Assembly: GCA_018399555.1 (NCBI GenBank)
Contig: JAGYOL010000004.1
Coordinates: forward strand, 1 to 51,195
Direction: 5' to 3'
Length of the DNA: 51,195 nucleotides
Origin: Kiritimatiellia bacterium
GTDB taxonomy: Bacteria; Verrucomicrobiota; Kiritimatiellia; RFP12; UBA1067
How positions within the stretch are numbered: position 1 is the stretch's first letter; every line of letters begins with the position of its first letter. Of the stretch, positions 1 to 8,773 are shown in pieces. A model generated the notes under the pieces. It was given only the letters and a program-made list of their open reading frames with translations, was not told the origin of the DNA and searched no databases. Made by a program: the position numbers and the translations under genes.

Positions 1-92
1 AACCTGCCTCAACGGGATGTCCGCGCAGGGGCAGTTTTCAACCGGAAACCTTCGGGGTCTCAGGAGGAAAACCGGAGCTACGAAGGCGGACT

Positions 93-128
93 GAAAAAAG
101 AGCAGCTCCGGCTCGTGTCCGGAGCTGC
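93..128 (-). terminator. Rho-independent terminator of the first oxidoreductase gene
   Basis: On the minus strand a perfect 10-bp stem (arms 119-128 and 102-111, loop 112-118) is followed after one base by CTTTTTTC. It lies about 20 bases past the stop codon of the gene ending at 149 and reads in its direction, so it probably ends the two-gene unit 2441-149. Bases 1-92 hold nothing I recognise. Confidence 0.85.
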
Positions 129-148
129 GAAACCATAGCTGAGTTCTC

Positions 149-1429
149 TTATTTCTTGTCTTTGCCGGGCACCGGCGCGACATTTTCGGCGGGCAGCACC
201 ACATCGCCGCTCTTTTCAAAATCGTCGGCGGTCGGTGTGCAGATCTGCTTATAGTAATCAGGATCGTTATCCTTGGGATCAAGCAGCTTCGACATCAGAA
301 CCGTCTGTCCGGTGTAGGCCGCGATACGTCCGAGAATCGCGGTGGCACAGGAGAGAGCCACCTGCTCGCCCTCGTTGAGAACATCACCACTGACAATACC
401 TTTGAGCAGATCCTCATGTTCATGCACATACGGATTGCCGGTGTGAGCACAATCCTCCAGCTCCACTGCGGAACCATCCAACATCTTCACACTGCGCGAC
501 TGCCCTATAAATTCACAGTTCGGTGTGCGGAAGTGCTCGCTGACATTACCCGAGCAACCGGAAATCTGACGGCACATACTGGCGATATGCACACCGTCAC
601 CATAGTCGAAATCGACCGCAAAGCAATCATACTGATTGCCCGAACGGCGACGGTGACGGGCACCGATGGCCGTGGCCTTCTCCGGTACGCATCCGATAAA
701 CCAGTTAGCCACATCAAGCTGATGCACATGCTGCTCCACGATGTGATCGCCGGAAACCTCCATCCAGTTGACCCAGTTGTTGGCCAGATAACCGGCATTG
801 GTATCAGTCGGACGGCGGTCGCGTACCCACAGAGCACCCATGTTCCAGTACACAGCACCACCGTTGATCTTGCCGATCTTACCGGATTCCAGCAGTCTGG
901 CTTTCTGGAGATAGACTCCCTGATGGCGACGCTGCGTACCTGCCACGACAGCCAGTTTCTTCGCCTTGGCCTCAGCGGCAGCCGCCATGAAGCGGCGCAC
1001 ACCGGCACCGTCAACAGCGACCGGTTTTTCAGCGAAAACGTGTTTGCCAGCCTTGATCGCAGCTTCAAAATGCGGCGGACGAAAACAGGGCGGTGCAGCA
1101 AGAATTACAATATCACAATCTGTCGCTATCACTTTCCTGAAGGCGTCGCCACCAACAAATGCCTTGTCAGCCGGTACGCCGAACTTTGCAACAGCTTTAT
1201 CAATACGATCCTGGAAGAAATCGGCCACAGCTGTGATTTTAACGGAGTGCCCCAGGTTTTTGGCGGCCTCTATCAACTGATTGGCCGCGCCGCTTCCCCG
1301 TCCGCCCGCACCGATAAGACCGACTTTGAAGGTTCTGGCAGCCCCCTGCGCCCTGACGATTGAAGGTGCCGCAGCCATCGCAGCTGAAAATACAGCCGAC
1401 TTTTTCATGAATGAACGACGATTGTCCAT
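149..1429 (-). CDS. Gfo/Idh/MocA family oxidoreductase with Tat signal
   Basis: A 426-residue NAD(P)-dependent sugar or polyol dehydrogenase-type protein; the substrate cannot be read from sequence. The N-terminus MDNRRSFMKKSAVF is a twin-arginine signal followed by an alanine-rich h-region ending near ARAQG, so the folded enzyme is probably exported. The nucleotide-binding motif GLIGAGGRG follows, then the family hallmark AEKP with its catalytic lysine, then an EQHVHQLDVANWF segment typical of the active-site helix. The start at 1429 is preferred over the ATG at 1438: the sequence AAGGAG abuts the upstream ATG with no spacer but lies nine bases from this one. It sits 58 bases downstream of a sugar isomerase-like gene and ends at a strong terminator, so the two are probably one operon for catabolism of one sugar derivative. 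Confidence 0.9.
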   Translation of the reverse strand: MDNRRSFMKKSAVFSAAMAAAPSIVRAQGAARTFKVGLIGAGGRGSGAANQLIEAAKNLGHSVKITAVADFFQDRIDKAVAKFGVPADKAFVGGDAFRKVIATDCDIVILAAPPCFRPPHFEAAIKAGKHVFAEKPVAVDGAGVRRFMAAAAEAKAKKLAVVAGTQRRHQGVYLQKARLLESGKIGKINGGAVYWNMGALWVRDRRPTDTNAGYLANNWVNWMEVSGDHIVEQHVHQLDVANWFIGCVPEKATAIGARHRRRSGNQYDCFAVDFDYGDGVHIASMCRQISGCSGNVSEHFRTPNCEFIGQSRSVKMLDGSAVELEDCAHTGNPYVHEHEDLLKGIVSGDVLNEGEQVALSCATAILGRIAAYTGQTVLMSKLLDPKDNDPDYYKQICTPTADDFEKSGDVVLPAENVAPVPGKDKK

Positions 1430-1487
1430 AATCTTCATCTCCTTGGTTTATTTGATATGAAATCAGATTTCATGCGCCCGTGCGCGT

Positions 1488-2441
1488 TCAGGCCATAGCC
1501 CACTGTTGATTTAGAATCTTGACCATGTTTTTGATCAGACGGATCTGCTCTTCCTGCGGCACCGATTTTTTGGGATTGGCGGGATCTTTAGGCCAGCCGC
1601 CCTCAAAGCTGACCGCGCCGCGATAACCGATCAGTTTAAGACCCTTAAAGCCGTCCACATAATTATCAGCCTCAGCATGAACACCGGGGATGATACGTTC
1701 TTTCAGGCCAGCGATATGCACATGTGCCAGAAGATCACCACCGCTTATGAAAGCCCCCATGAAGCTGGTTTCCTCAAGCTGCATGTGCCAGAAATCACCC
1801 ATTGTGGCGCAACCCGGTCCGATATCCCGCGCAATCGAAGCACCGTCGGCGACCTGACGCAAAAAGGGAGTTTCGTTACGACGCAACGGTTCCAGCACAA
1901 TCGCCGTGCCATGTTTGTGCGCGTGCTCGGCCAGCCGTTTGCCGATGTTGGTCACAAAATCCTCGCGCAGCTCCTTGCCGCTCAAATGACCGGGCTCACT
2001 AAGCTTGCGGCGTGCCGGACAGATAATCAGACCAACCGACTTCATTTTGCCGAGTGCCTCGAGACTCGGCAGAAACTTCTGCACCTCGGCCTCGCGCTTT
2101 TCAGCTTCCGCATAGGAGAAATCGCTGGGACCGCAGGCTGTCGCAATGAACAGATCGCGTCCCTTCATCGCCTCTATCAGCGCGTCACAATTCTCAACCG
2201 GCCAATTGTTGTGGGATGGAATCTCAACCGCCTTGAATCCGTTGATCTCCAGAAAATCAAGCTTCTCTTTCATCTCCCCGCCTGGAATCTTATGCCATTG
2301 CAGACAGAGATTCAATTGAGCCGGCTGTTCCGGTGCTTTAAGCTTGGGCATTCCGCCCTCCGCCGCCTTGACGGCACCCGCACTACATAGTGTTGTAACT
2401 CCTGCCACAGCTGATCCTTTCAGAAACGATCTTCTTTTCAT
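1488..2441 (-). CDS. Sugar phosphate isomerase/epimerase-like TIM barrel protein with Tat signal
   Basis: A 317-residue protein of the xylose isomerase-like (AP endonuclease 2) fold, close to the hydroxypyruvate isomerase/epimerase branch. The N-terminus MKRRSFLKGSAVAG is a twin-arginine signal. Candidate metal ligands occur in order: Glu in VLEPLRR, Asp and His in MGDFWHMQ, His in HVHIAG, and Glu in SFEGGW. The start at 2441 has GGGAGAG about five bases upstream; the longer frame to 2489 adds 16 residues unlike the family. It lies upstream of and co-directional with the Tat-type Gfo/Idh/MocA gene, a pairing common in PVC bacteria, suggesting sequential steps on one extracytoplasmic sugar derivative. 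Substrate unknown. Confidence 0.85.
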   Translation of the reverse strand: MKRRSFLKGSAVAGVTTLCSAGAVKAAEGGMPKLKAPEQPAQLNLCLQWHKIPGGEMKEKLDFLEINGFKAVEIPSHNNWPVENCDALIEAMKGRDLFIATACGPSDFSYAEAEKREAEVQKFLPSLEALGKMKSVGLIICPARRKLSEPGHLSGKELREDFVTNIGKRLAEHAHKHGTAIVLEPLRRNETPFLRQVADGASIARDIGPGCATMGDFWHMQLEETSFMGAFISGGDLLAHVHIAGLKERIIPGVHAEADNYVDGFKGLKLIGYRGAVSFEGGWPKDPANPKKSVPQEEQIRLIKNMVKILNQQWAMA

Positions 2442-2619
2442 GATTAATCTCTCCCGTTTTACGCCGATTCCACCCGCTCTTAAAAACAATTATCCCAATT
2501 TAAAGTAAGTAGCATGATAATTTGTGCCAGGCTACATGTCAAGAACAGCTTTTACAGATGAAAAAATTGTGATATTAAATGCGACGACCATTTCATCAAA
2601 CCCCCAGTAAGATCAAAAT

Positions 2620-3291
2620 CTACACGCCATTACGCGTTCCGCTTTTGCCTGCCACGGCAACATCATTATAAGCTGCAAACACCAGTAAAGGCCCACCATT
2701 GAAGCTCAGCGAGAACCGGGTGCTCTCAGCTTCATTCAGCGCGGCCTGCCACCAACGGCTGAGCTTGAGCGCCTTGAGCGGATAGCGCAGACCTTCAGAG
2801 GTTACCGCCGTGCCTGGGTCAAATGAAAAGATTGATATCTGCTGCCCCGGAAAAGAGTTAACGGCAGAACTCTCGGTTAGCGGCAGAAAAAGTCCTTGGT
2901 CTGTCGGCATCACAATATCAAGCTGACGGGCGAAATCCACAAGCAGTGCCAGGTTAGCCAGGGTATGATCTTCACGCCCGCCGGCAGCACCGATCACGGC
3001 GATCTTGTACCAGCCGTTTTGAAGGCAGAGTTTGAATGCCTTGGTTAGATCATTGCGATTCTGATCGTTATCTGCAACTATCCGATCATTAAAACGCGCC
3101 CGCGCCACGCTGGAGATGCTGTCCATATCGCCGACTATCCACCGCGGCTCATAACCCAGTCTCACCAACTTGTCCGTCGCACCGTCACAACAGATGATGC
3201 GCCGCGCCTCTTTCAATGCCTGTAGAGGTGCCGCATGTCTGGGCGATGCGCCGTTAGCAAATATCACCGTCCTGTCAGCAGATTCAAACAT
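2620..3291 (-). CDS. thiN: Thiamine diphosphokinase
   Basis: A 223-residue enzyme that converts thiamine and ATP to thiamine diphosphate. Family signatures appear in order: ICCDGATDKL near the N-terminus, IVGDMDSIS, QNRNDLTKAF, and VIGAAGGREDHTLANLALL, which together form the aspartate-rich nucleotide and metal site. Length fits the family. The start at 3291 (MFESADRT) is chosen because the longer frame to 3327 runs through the apparent promoter. No convincing Shine-Dalgarno sequence precedes it; a TATAAT box lies only six bases upstream, so the transcript may be leaderless. It is divergent from citrate synthase, with about 145 bases between the two start codons. Confidence 0.9.
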   Translation of the reverse strand: MFESADRTVIFANGASPRHAAPLQALKEARRIICCDGATDKLVRLGYEPRWIVGDMDSISSVARARFNDRIVADNDQNRNDLTKAFKLCLQNGWYKIAVIGAAGGREDHTLANLALLVDFARQLDIVMPTDQGLFLPLTESSAVNSFPGQQISIFSFDPGTAVTSEGLRYPLKALKLSRWWQAALNEAESTRFSLSFNGGPLLVFAAYNDVAVAGKSGTRNGV

Positions 3292-3297
3292 GGCCCC

Positions 3298-3327
3298 ATT
3301 ATAACGCAGATTTGGCCTACACCTCAA
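3298..3327 (-). promoter_or_regulatory. Sigma-70-type promoter of thiN, start-codon proximal
   Basis: On the minus strand, TTGAGG and TATAAT are separated by 18 bases. The last T of TATAAT is six bases from the thiN ATG, so transcription should begin at or within a base or so of the start codon, implying a leaderless message. Confidence 0.6.
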
Positions 3328-3357
3328 CAGACAACACGTTTATTTCAGCCTTCAAGT

Positions 3358-3386
3358 TTGTATCAGCAAGCTTTTCCTGATAGAAT
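3358..3386 (+). promoter_or_regulatory. Sigma-70-type promoter of citrate synthase
   Basis: TTGTAT at 3358-3363 and TAGAAT at 3381-3386 are separated by 17 bases. The expected transcript start near 3393 leaves a leader of about 45 bases containing the AAGGAG ribosome site at 3426-3431. Confidence 0.6.
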
Positions 3387-3437
3387 GGGGCTTAATACTG
3401 CAGGTGCATTATGCATCTTTTACGCAAGGAGTTTTTT

Positions 3438-4799
3438 ATGATTTGTGATACTGACACATGGTTTGATCATCTGAGTTCAAAAGCGATTGACAGCACACTG
3501 GTTGAAAACTCGCTGTATGCCGAGCATGATGTCAAACGCGGGTTGCGCGACATATCAGGCAAAGGGGTAGTGGCCGGTCTGACCAAGATCGGAGAGGTTC
3601 AGGGCCTCACCACCATCGGTGAAAGCGATGTACCCGGTCCCGGATGCCTGCGTTACCGTGGAATTGATATCGCTGAAATAACCGACGGCTTCATGGCGGA
3701 AGAACGCTGCGGTTTTGAGGAGAGCTGTTATCTGCTGCTCTTCGGCGAGCTGCCGGATATTGATGAACTGCAACGTTTTCAGGAGCTTCTTTCGTCCTAC
3801 CGCAGCCTGCCTCACCGTTTTGTGCACGAGTCTATTTTAACTATGTCCAGCCGCAATGTGATGAATGCCATCTCACAGAGCGTGCTGGCGATGTATGTGC
3901 TTGATGAGCGTGCGGATGATACCAGCATTAAAAATGTTCTGCGTCAATGTCTGCAACTGATTGCTGCTTTTCCTCTGCTGGTCGCCTACTGCTACAGAGC
4001 TCACGTCTATCGTTTCGGCAACGACAGCCTTTTTATCCACAGTCCGCGCTCAGAACTTTCCACCGCAGCCAATTTTCTTCACATGCTGAGAATCGACAAC
4101 GCCTACACGCCTCTTGAGGAGCAGCTGCTTGATCTGGCACTGGTGCTGCATGCGGAACACGGCGGCGGCAATAATTCATCATTCACCACGCATGTTGTGT
4201 CGTCCAGCGGAGCCGACACCTACTCGACGATCACTGCGGCGCTTGGTTCGCTGAAAGGGCCTCGTCACGGAGGGGCAAACATCAAGGTCTATCAGATGTT
4301 CGAGGATATGAAAGCTCAGGTCAATAACTGGGAAGATGACGTTCAGATCGAGCAGTATCTCAACCGTCTCCTGAACAGAGAGGCGTTCGACCGCGCCGGC
4401 CTGGTTTACGGTATAGGCCATGCGGTTTATTCTGTCTCTGATCCACGTACCCTGATCCTGCGGGAACATGTCCGTAAACTGGCACAGGAGAAAGGTTTTG
4501 ATGAAGAGATGCGGCTTTATGAACGAGTTGAGAAACTTGCCCCTGAAATAATCGGGCATAAACACAAAATGTACAAAGGGGTCAGTGCCAATGTTGACTT
4601 CTATTCAGGCTTGCTGTACCGCCTGCTGAACATCCCGCCCGAGCTGTTCACACCGCTTTTCGCCATGGCTCGTATTGCCGGCTGGAGTGCGCACCGGATA
4701 GAGGAACTTGCAAATGCCGGCAAAATCATCCGGCCGGATTACAAAAGTGTCGCACCGCAACGGCACTATCTGTCAATGGAAAAACGTAGGCAGGGTTAA
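3438..4799 (+). CDS. gltA: Citrate synthase
   Basis: A 453-residue citrate synthase, condensing oxaloacetate and acetyl-CoA. Recognisable blocks are PGPGCLRYRGIDI near the N-terminus, the catalytic histidine in HAEHGGGNNSS, the conserved GSLKGPRHGGAN loop, the second catalytic histidine in GIGHAVYSVSDPR, and the catalytic aspartate in ANVDFYSGLLY, followed by the C-terminal FAMARIAGWSAHR. The start at 3438 has AAGGAG six bases upstream; an in-frame ATG at 3411 lacks one. It is monocistronic, divergent from thiN and convergent with the MBL-fold gene. No other tricarboxylic-acid-cycle gene is nearby, so a biosynthetic role in glutamate formation is as likely as a full cycle. Confidence 0.95.
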   Translation: MICDTDTWFDHLSSKAIDSTLVENSLYAEHDVKRGLRDISGKGVVAGLTKIGEVQGLTTIGESDVPGPGCLRYRGIDIAEITDGFMAEERCGFEESCYLLLFGELPDIDELQRFQELLSSYRSLPHRFVHESILTMSSRNVMNAISQSVLAMYVLDERADDTSIKNVLRQCLQLIAAFPLLVAYCYRAHVYRFGNDSLFIHSPRSELSTAANFLHMLRIDNAYTPLEEQLLDLALVLHAEHGGGNNSSFTTHVVSSSGADTYSTITAALGSLKGPRHGGANIKVYQMFEDMKAQVNNWEDDVQIEQYLNRLLNREAFDRAGLVYGIGHAVYSVSDPRTLILREHVRKLAQEKGFDEEMRLYERVEKLAPEIIGHKHKMYKGVSANVDFYSGLLYRLLNIPPELFTPLFAMARIAGWSAHRIEELANAGKIIRPDYKSVAPQRHYLSMEKRRQG

Positions 4800-4845
4800 G
4801 AGAAAATCAGATCACTTAACGGCAAGATTTCAGCCCCTCTCCCCC

Positions 4846-5694
4846 TTAAACCTGTTCAAACAGATATCGCTGACCGGAAGCTCCTATGACTGCGCGACTG
4901 CTGAAGTGCTCGAGTATTCTGTCGGTTGCGACAGCCCCGGTGCAATGGCAGGGCACAATCAGTTCCGGCTTCAATTGTTCCAAAGCTTCAATTGTTCTGT
5001 TAATCCGCTCATGCGAGGCGTTAACCAGATGCAACCCGCCGATCACTGCGTAAATGCGTCCACCACCGCTGATTTCAAGCACGTGCCGCACGATATTGAC
5101 AATACCGGAATGGGAACATCCCGCGCAGATCACCAATCCCTGCGTCGTCCGCAACCAAAGCGCCTGATCATCACTGATCAAATCTTCCACTCTTCCGTAT
5201 TGATCCAGAAAAAACGGACCGCCGGTGTCCTCGAATTCGCTCACTCGCGGCACGTAGCCCGTCAACCCGATCTGTTTCGTCAGCATCACGGGTTCCTCGC
5301 TCCAGTGCCTGCGACTCTGCGGAAGTTTATGAACGGCCTCACAGACCGCGGGAGGCATGCCGTTGGATTTCACGCGTTCGGGGCGCACACTGTAACGTGT
5401 GCTGAGCGCAGCGGGGTGCGCATAAAAATCGACGCTCCCGCCAACGGAAAGCAGTGCCTCCAATCCGCCGGAATGGTCATAATGTCCATGACTTAGCGCG
5501 ACGGTATCCACCCCTTTCAGATCGATACCGAGTTTGCGGGCGTTATTCTCCAAAACCTGGCGTTCCTGCCCGGCATCAAAGAGAATCTTCCGCTCGCCGT
5601 CGCTGATATGCAGAGAGTATCCATGCTCTGTAATCAGATCCGGGGTTGATGAAACATTATTCACCAGGATAGTTATTTCAAAATTCCCGTTCAT
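4846..5694 (-). CDS. MBL-fold metallo-hydrolase, dihydropterin synthase-like family
   Basis: A 282-residue metallo-beta-lactamase-fold protein. The metal motif is LSHGHYDHSGG (HxHxDH), with further likely ligands in CAGCSHSGIVNI and the histidine of GGLHLVNAS. The overall pattern matches the group often annotated as 7,8-dihydropterin-6-yl-methyl-aminobenzene phosphate synthase; the true substrate is unknown. It is the last gene of the co-directional cluster beginning at 10881, 23 bases after a NifX-like gene, which places it with Fe-S or metal-cluster proteins. Its start has no clear Shine-Dalgarno sequence, so translation may be coupled to the upstream gene. Confidence 0.85.
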   Translation of the reverse strand: MNGNFEITILVNNVSSTPDLITEHGYSLHISDGERKILFDAGQERQVLENNARKLGIDLKGVDTVALSHGHYDHSGGLEALLSVGGSVDFYAHPAALSTRYSVRPERVKSNGMPPAVCEAVHKLPQSRRHWSEEPVMLTKQIGLTGYVPRVSEFEDTGGPFFLDQYGRVEDLISDDQALWLRTTQGLVICAGCSHSGIVNIVRHVLEISGGGRIYAVIGGLHLVNASHERINRTIEALEQLKPELIVPCHCTGAVATDRILEHFSSRAVIGASGQRYLFEQV

Positions 5695-5717
5695 AACATC
5701 TAAGTACGCCCGTTCCG

Positions 5718-6056
5718 TCAGTGATCGCAGATGTTTTCACCTGTGGCAAGTGTCCCCTGCAACAGTGCGCCGACAAGCGTTTCGGGATCTTCCGAAGAGG
5801 CTCCGATGATGACCTCGATGCCGCTCTGCGCAAACAGGGCCTGTGCACGCTGTCCCATGCCGCCAGCAATAATGGTATTCACACCTCTCTCGGCCAGCCA
5901 CCTGGGCAGCGCACCCGGCTCGTGCGGCGGTGGAACATGATCTTCGCGTCCCGTGATTGTTTGGTTCTGATCGTCAACAGTTATAAACGCAAACTCCCCG
6001 CAATGTCCGAAATGCATCGCCAGTCTGCCGTTAGCCATAGGTATTGCTATCTTCAT
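5718..6056 (-). CDS. NifX/NifB-like Mo-Fe cluster-binding domain protein (ORP/MTH1175 family)
   Basis: A 112-residue single-domain protein of the dinitrogenase iron-molybdenum cofactor family. It starts MKIAIPMANGRLAMHFGHCGEFAF, with the family's HFGHC element, and ends with conserved helices around IIAGGMGQRAQALF. Related proteins bind Mo-containing or Fe-S clusters; the Orange Protein of Desulfovibrio carries a Mo-Cu cluster. A good ribosome site (AAGGAAT) precedes the start. One of three paralogues in this cluster, directly after the Mrp ATPase gene. No nitrogenase genes are visible, so nitrogen fixation is not implied. Confidence 0.85.
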   Translation of the reverse strand: MKIAIPMANGRLAMHFGHCGEFAFITVDDQNQTITGREDHVPPPHEPGALPRWLAERGVNTIIAGGMGQRAQALFAQSGIEVIIGASSEDPETLVGALLQGTLATGENICDH

Positions 6057-6080
6057 TGTTATTCCTTTTCCAATTTTTCG

Positions 6081-6977
6081 TTAACCGTACTGCACACCAA
6101 GTTGCTGTATTATCGCCGTCATACTGTCCGCCGTGGGAGTACGGGCAAATTCCGAAATGAAAGGTCTGCCGCTGTCACAGGCCTGCGCTACCTGCGGATC
6201 AACCGGTATTTTGCCAAGGAACGGCACCTTCATTTTACGCGAAGTCTCATCACCCCCCCCCGAGCAGAACAGTTCACTCAACTCTCCGCATTTCGGACAG
6301 ACAAAGCCGCTCATGTTCTCGACAACCCCCAGCACAGGTATGTTCAAGGCGCGACAGAAATTGATTGACTTGCGCGCATCCGCCGACGCCACCCGCTGCG
6401 GCGTGGTCACAATCACCGCACCTTCCAACCCTTCAACCAGTTGGCAGAGCGAAAGCTGTTCATCGCCGGTTCCCGGCGGTGTATCCACCACCAGATAATC
6501 CAGGTCACCCCAGGCGACATCACTGAGGAACTGCTGAATCGCACCCATCTTGCGTGGACCCCGCCAGATCACTGCATCATCCTTGTCTGCCAGCAGAAAG
6601 CCAATCGACATGACCTTCAGACCATCCTTGTCAATCGGTGCGAAACCGTCAGCCGCCGCCTGCGGGCGAGCATCCTCCATCCCGAGCATTGTCGGGATGC
6701 TCGGTCCGTGCAAATCTATATCCAGCAACCCCACCCTTAGACCGGCAAGCCTGAGTGCCGCCGCAATATTAACCGCCACCGTACTTTTGCCGACACCGCC
6801 TTTGCCTGAAAGCACCACGATCTTGTGCTTGATTCGGCACATACGTGACTGCAAGCGCTCTCTGCGTGCAAACTCTTCATCACTTTCATTGGGACGTCTG
6901 GCACCGGCAGAACACTCGCTATTGCCGCCATCAGCACACACACTGCTGTTATTCTGATCTTCGCCTTTTTCGTTCAT
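6081..6977 (-). CDS. Mrp/NBP35-family iron-sulfur cluster carrier ATPase
   Basis: A 298-residue P-loop ATPase of the Mrp/ApbC/NBP35 type, which carries or transfers Fe-S clusters. The deviant Walker A is LSGKGGVGKST, preceded by a Cys-containing N-terminal extension (CADGG, CSAGA). The C-terminal half carries the cluster-bridging pair FVCPKCGELSELFC, where CPKC matches the family CxxC. The start at 6977 has GAGGAG with good spacing; the longer frame to 7052 overlaps the preceding gene. It sits seven bases after a ferredoxin-ATPase gene. In Desulfovibrio an Mrp-type protein belongs to the ORP complex, matching this context. Confidence 0.9.
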   Translation of the reverse strand: MNEKGEDQNNSSVCADGGNSECSAGARRPNESDEEFARRERLQSRMCRIKHKIVVLSGKGGVGKSTVAVNIAAALRLAGLRVGLLDIDLHGPSIPTMLGMEDARPQAAADGFAPIDKDGLKVMSIGFLLADKDDAVIWRGPRKMGAIQQFLSDVAWGDLDYLVVDTPPGTGDEQLSLCQLVEGLEGAVIVTTPQRVASADARKSINFCRALNIPVLGVVENMSGFVCPKCGELSELFCSGGGDETSRKMKVPFLGKIPVDPQVAQACDSGRPFISEFARTPTADSMTAIIQQLGVQYG

Positions 6978-6984
6978 AATCTCC

Positions 6985-7860
6985 TCAGTTACTCTTGATG
7001 TAATCCCATATTGCCCGGATATCGGCGGCGGAAGCAGCATCGGTTTCCACAACAGCCTTTGCCTGAACCTGAGCCGCCGTTACACCCTTATCATAGCGGA
7101 TTCGTCCGGTAATTTCAGCACCCAAATCCACAGCACGCGCCTCAATGCGTTCGGTCATCTGTTCATTCAAATCCCATTTGTTGACACAAACCGCCGATGG
7201 AATCTCAAAGTGTGACGTGAGTTTCAGCACGCGTTCCAGATCGTGCTCACCTGAAACCGTCGGCTCAGTGACAACCAGCACGCGGTCAGCACCGGTCAGC
7301 GACGCAATCACAGGGCAGCCGATGCCGGGCGGACCGTCAACAATCACCATCTCACATCTTTCGCGCTCCGCCAGTTTACGGGCTTCGCTTTTCACCAGCG
7401 AAACCAGTTTGCCTGAATTCTCGGCCGCCACTCCCAGCCGGGCGTGCACCATCGGAGCGCAACGGGTCTGCGAAATCATCCACTCCCCGCAAACCCTCTC
7501 CGGGAAATCAATCGCTTTTTCAGGACAGAACCGTACGCACACCCCGCAACCTTCGCAGGCAATCGGGTCTATCCGCACCAGACTCCTGCCGTTCGTATCT
7601 TTGTACGAGCGCACCGCATTGTAGCGGCAATAGAGTGCGCAAATTCCACAGTTTTCACATTTATCAGGGTTAACAACTGCCTCACGACCGCTTTTGAAAA
7701 TATGCTTTTCTTTGATCTCAGGTCCAAGCACCAAGTGCAAATCAGCAGCATCCACGTCGCAGTCCGCCACTACGGCATTGTCCGCCAGAACCGCCAATGA
7801 AGCCGTCACACTCGTTTTTCCGGTACCACCCTTACCACTGATTATTACCAACTCTTTCAT
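6985..7860 (-). CDS. MinD-type ATPase with inserted 2x[4Fe-4S] ferredoxin domain (second copy)
   Basis: A 291-residue protein. The Walker A is IISGKGGTGKTSV at the N-terminus. A dicluster ferredoxin is inserted at about residues 65-115, with CENCGICALYCRYNAV and CEGCGVCVRFCPEKAI. The ATPase fold then resumes (MVIVDGPPGIGCPVI; VLVVTEPTVSGEHDLERV). It overlaps tightly with the upstream paralogue: one base separates that gene's stop from this start, and GGGGAGA lies upstream. Such tandem ferredoxin-ATPases are core members of the ORP gene group in anaerobes and are thought to form a heteromeric complex. Biochemical role unproven; cluster assembly or delivery to the NifX-like proteins is the natural inference. 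Confidence 0.9.
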   Translation of the reverse strand: MKELVIISGKGGTGKTSVTASLAVLADNAVVADCDVDAADLHLVLGPEIKEKHIFKSGREAVVNPDKCENCGICALYCRYNAVRSYKDTNGRSLVRIDPIACEGCGVCVRFCPEKAIDFPERVCGEWMISQTRCAPMVHARLGVAAENSGKLVSLVKSEARKLAERERCEMVIVDGPPGIGCPVIASLTGADRVLVVTEPTVSGEHDLERVLKLTSHFEIPSAVCVNKWDLNEQMTERIEARAVDLGAEITGRIRYDKGVTAAQVQAKAVVETDAASAADIRAIWDYIKSN

Positions 7861-7861
7861 C

Positions 7862-8713
7862 TCAGTTCTCCCCGACAGCAGTGCCGCTTTTAATGATTTT
7901 ATCAAGAAGCAGCCTGAAAGCACCCTTATACTCCGGCAGACTCTCCACAATCACCTCACCCCGCGAATAGGCTTGCGCGATACGCCGATCATCAGGTAAT
8001 TCCATCAGGACAACGATCCCTTCAGAACGACAATAGTCCATAACATCCGCGTTACCCGAACCAGCCCTGTTTATCACAACTCCGAAAGGCAGATTCAATG
8101 CCCGCACCATATCAACAGCTAACTTGAGATCATTAAGACCAAACGGTGTCGGCTCCGTAACCAGAACAACATAGTCAACATCACCCAGTGCCGCAATTAC
8201 AGGACAGGTCGTGCCCGGCGGCGCATCAAGAATAACCAGACCCTGTTTCCAAACTCTTTTTTTAACCGCGTTGATCAACGGCGGTGCCATTGCCACACCG
8301 ACATCCAGACAACCGCCGACAAGCCGAATCAAACCGGAGACCGAGGTGTCAACCGTGCCTATCCGACGCTCCACCTCTGCAATGGCACCCTGCGGACATA
8401 CCCTGGCACAGCCACCGCAGCCATGACAGAGTTCAGGAAAAACCAGCGGTGCACCGCCCAGCGCAGCCAATGCGTTGAATTCACAGAAACGGGCGCATTC
8501 ACCGCAGCCGTCACACAGTTCTTCGTCGATCTGCGGTGTCAGAATCCCTTCAACCTCTGTGGCGACTCCGCGTGCTTCGAGAAAGAGATGCGCATTAGGC
8601 TCCTCCACATCGCAGTCAACAAGCTGCACATCCTCATTGGCAGCACAAGCCAGATTAACCGATATGGTTGTCTTGCCGGTTCCGCCTTTGCCTGACGCAA
8701 TTGCAATTTTCAT
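7862..8713 (-). CDS. MinD-type ATPase with inserted 2x[4Fe-4S] ferredoxin domain (first copy)
   Basis: A 283-residue paralogue of the next gene with the same architecture. Walker A is ASGKGGTGKTTISV; the ferredoxin insert has CDGCGECARFCEFNAL and CHGCGGCARVCPQGAI; the later ATPase motifs are VILDAPPGTTCPVI and VLVTEPTPFGLNDL. The two copies are clearly diverged, suggesting a heterodimer and not a recent duplication. Start at 8713 with AGGAT upstream. A small perfect hairpin (8729-8743) lies just before the ribosome site. Confidence 0.9.
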   Translation of the reverse strand: MKIAIASGKGGTGKTTISVNLACAANEDVQLVDCDVEEPNAHLFLEARGVATEVEGILTPQIDEELCDGCGECARFCEFNALAALGGAPLVFPELCHGCGGCARVCPQGAIAEVERRIGTVDTSVSGLIRLVGGCLDVGVAMAPPLINAVKKRVWKQGLVILDAPPGTTCPVIAALGDVDYVVLVTEPTPFGLNDLKLAVDMVRALNLPFGVVINRAGSGNADVMDYCRSEGIVVLMELPDDRRIAQAYSRGEVIVESLPEYKGAFRLLLDKIIKSGTAVGEN

Positions 8714-8728
8714 TTTTTCATCCTGTTG

Positions 8729-8743
8729 GCGGGCCGAGCCCGC
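8729..8743 (-). other. Short intercistronic hairpin upstream of ferredoxin-ATPase gene
   Basis: A perfect 6-bp GC-only stem (GCGGGC / GCCCGC, 3-base loop) lies in the 60-base gap between the DUF89 gene and the ferredoxin-ATPase gene, just before the latter's ribosome site. It has no U-run in the operon's direction, so a translational or mRNA-stability role is more likely than termination. Confidence 0.35.
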
Positions 8744-8773
8744 ATTTTATCCGGTCGCCCCCTGCAAAACAGA

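Noticed and set aside
416-1363. Long plus-strand frame (315 codons) opposite the first oxidoreductase gene
   Set aside because: It is antisense to a gene with a Tat signal, Rossmann motif and EKP; its translation matches no family and is rich in low-complexity turns.
1457-1473. ATGAAAT-CAG-ATTTCAT hairpin as a terminator between the first two genes
   Set aside because: AT-rich 7-bp stem with no U-run, located within an apparent operon; too weak to call.
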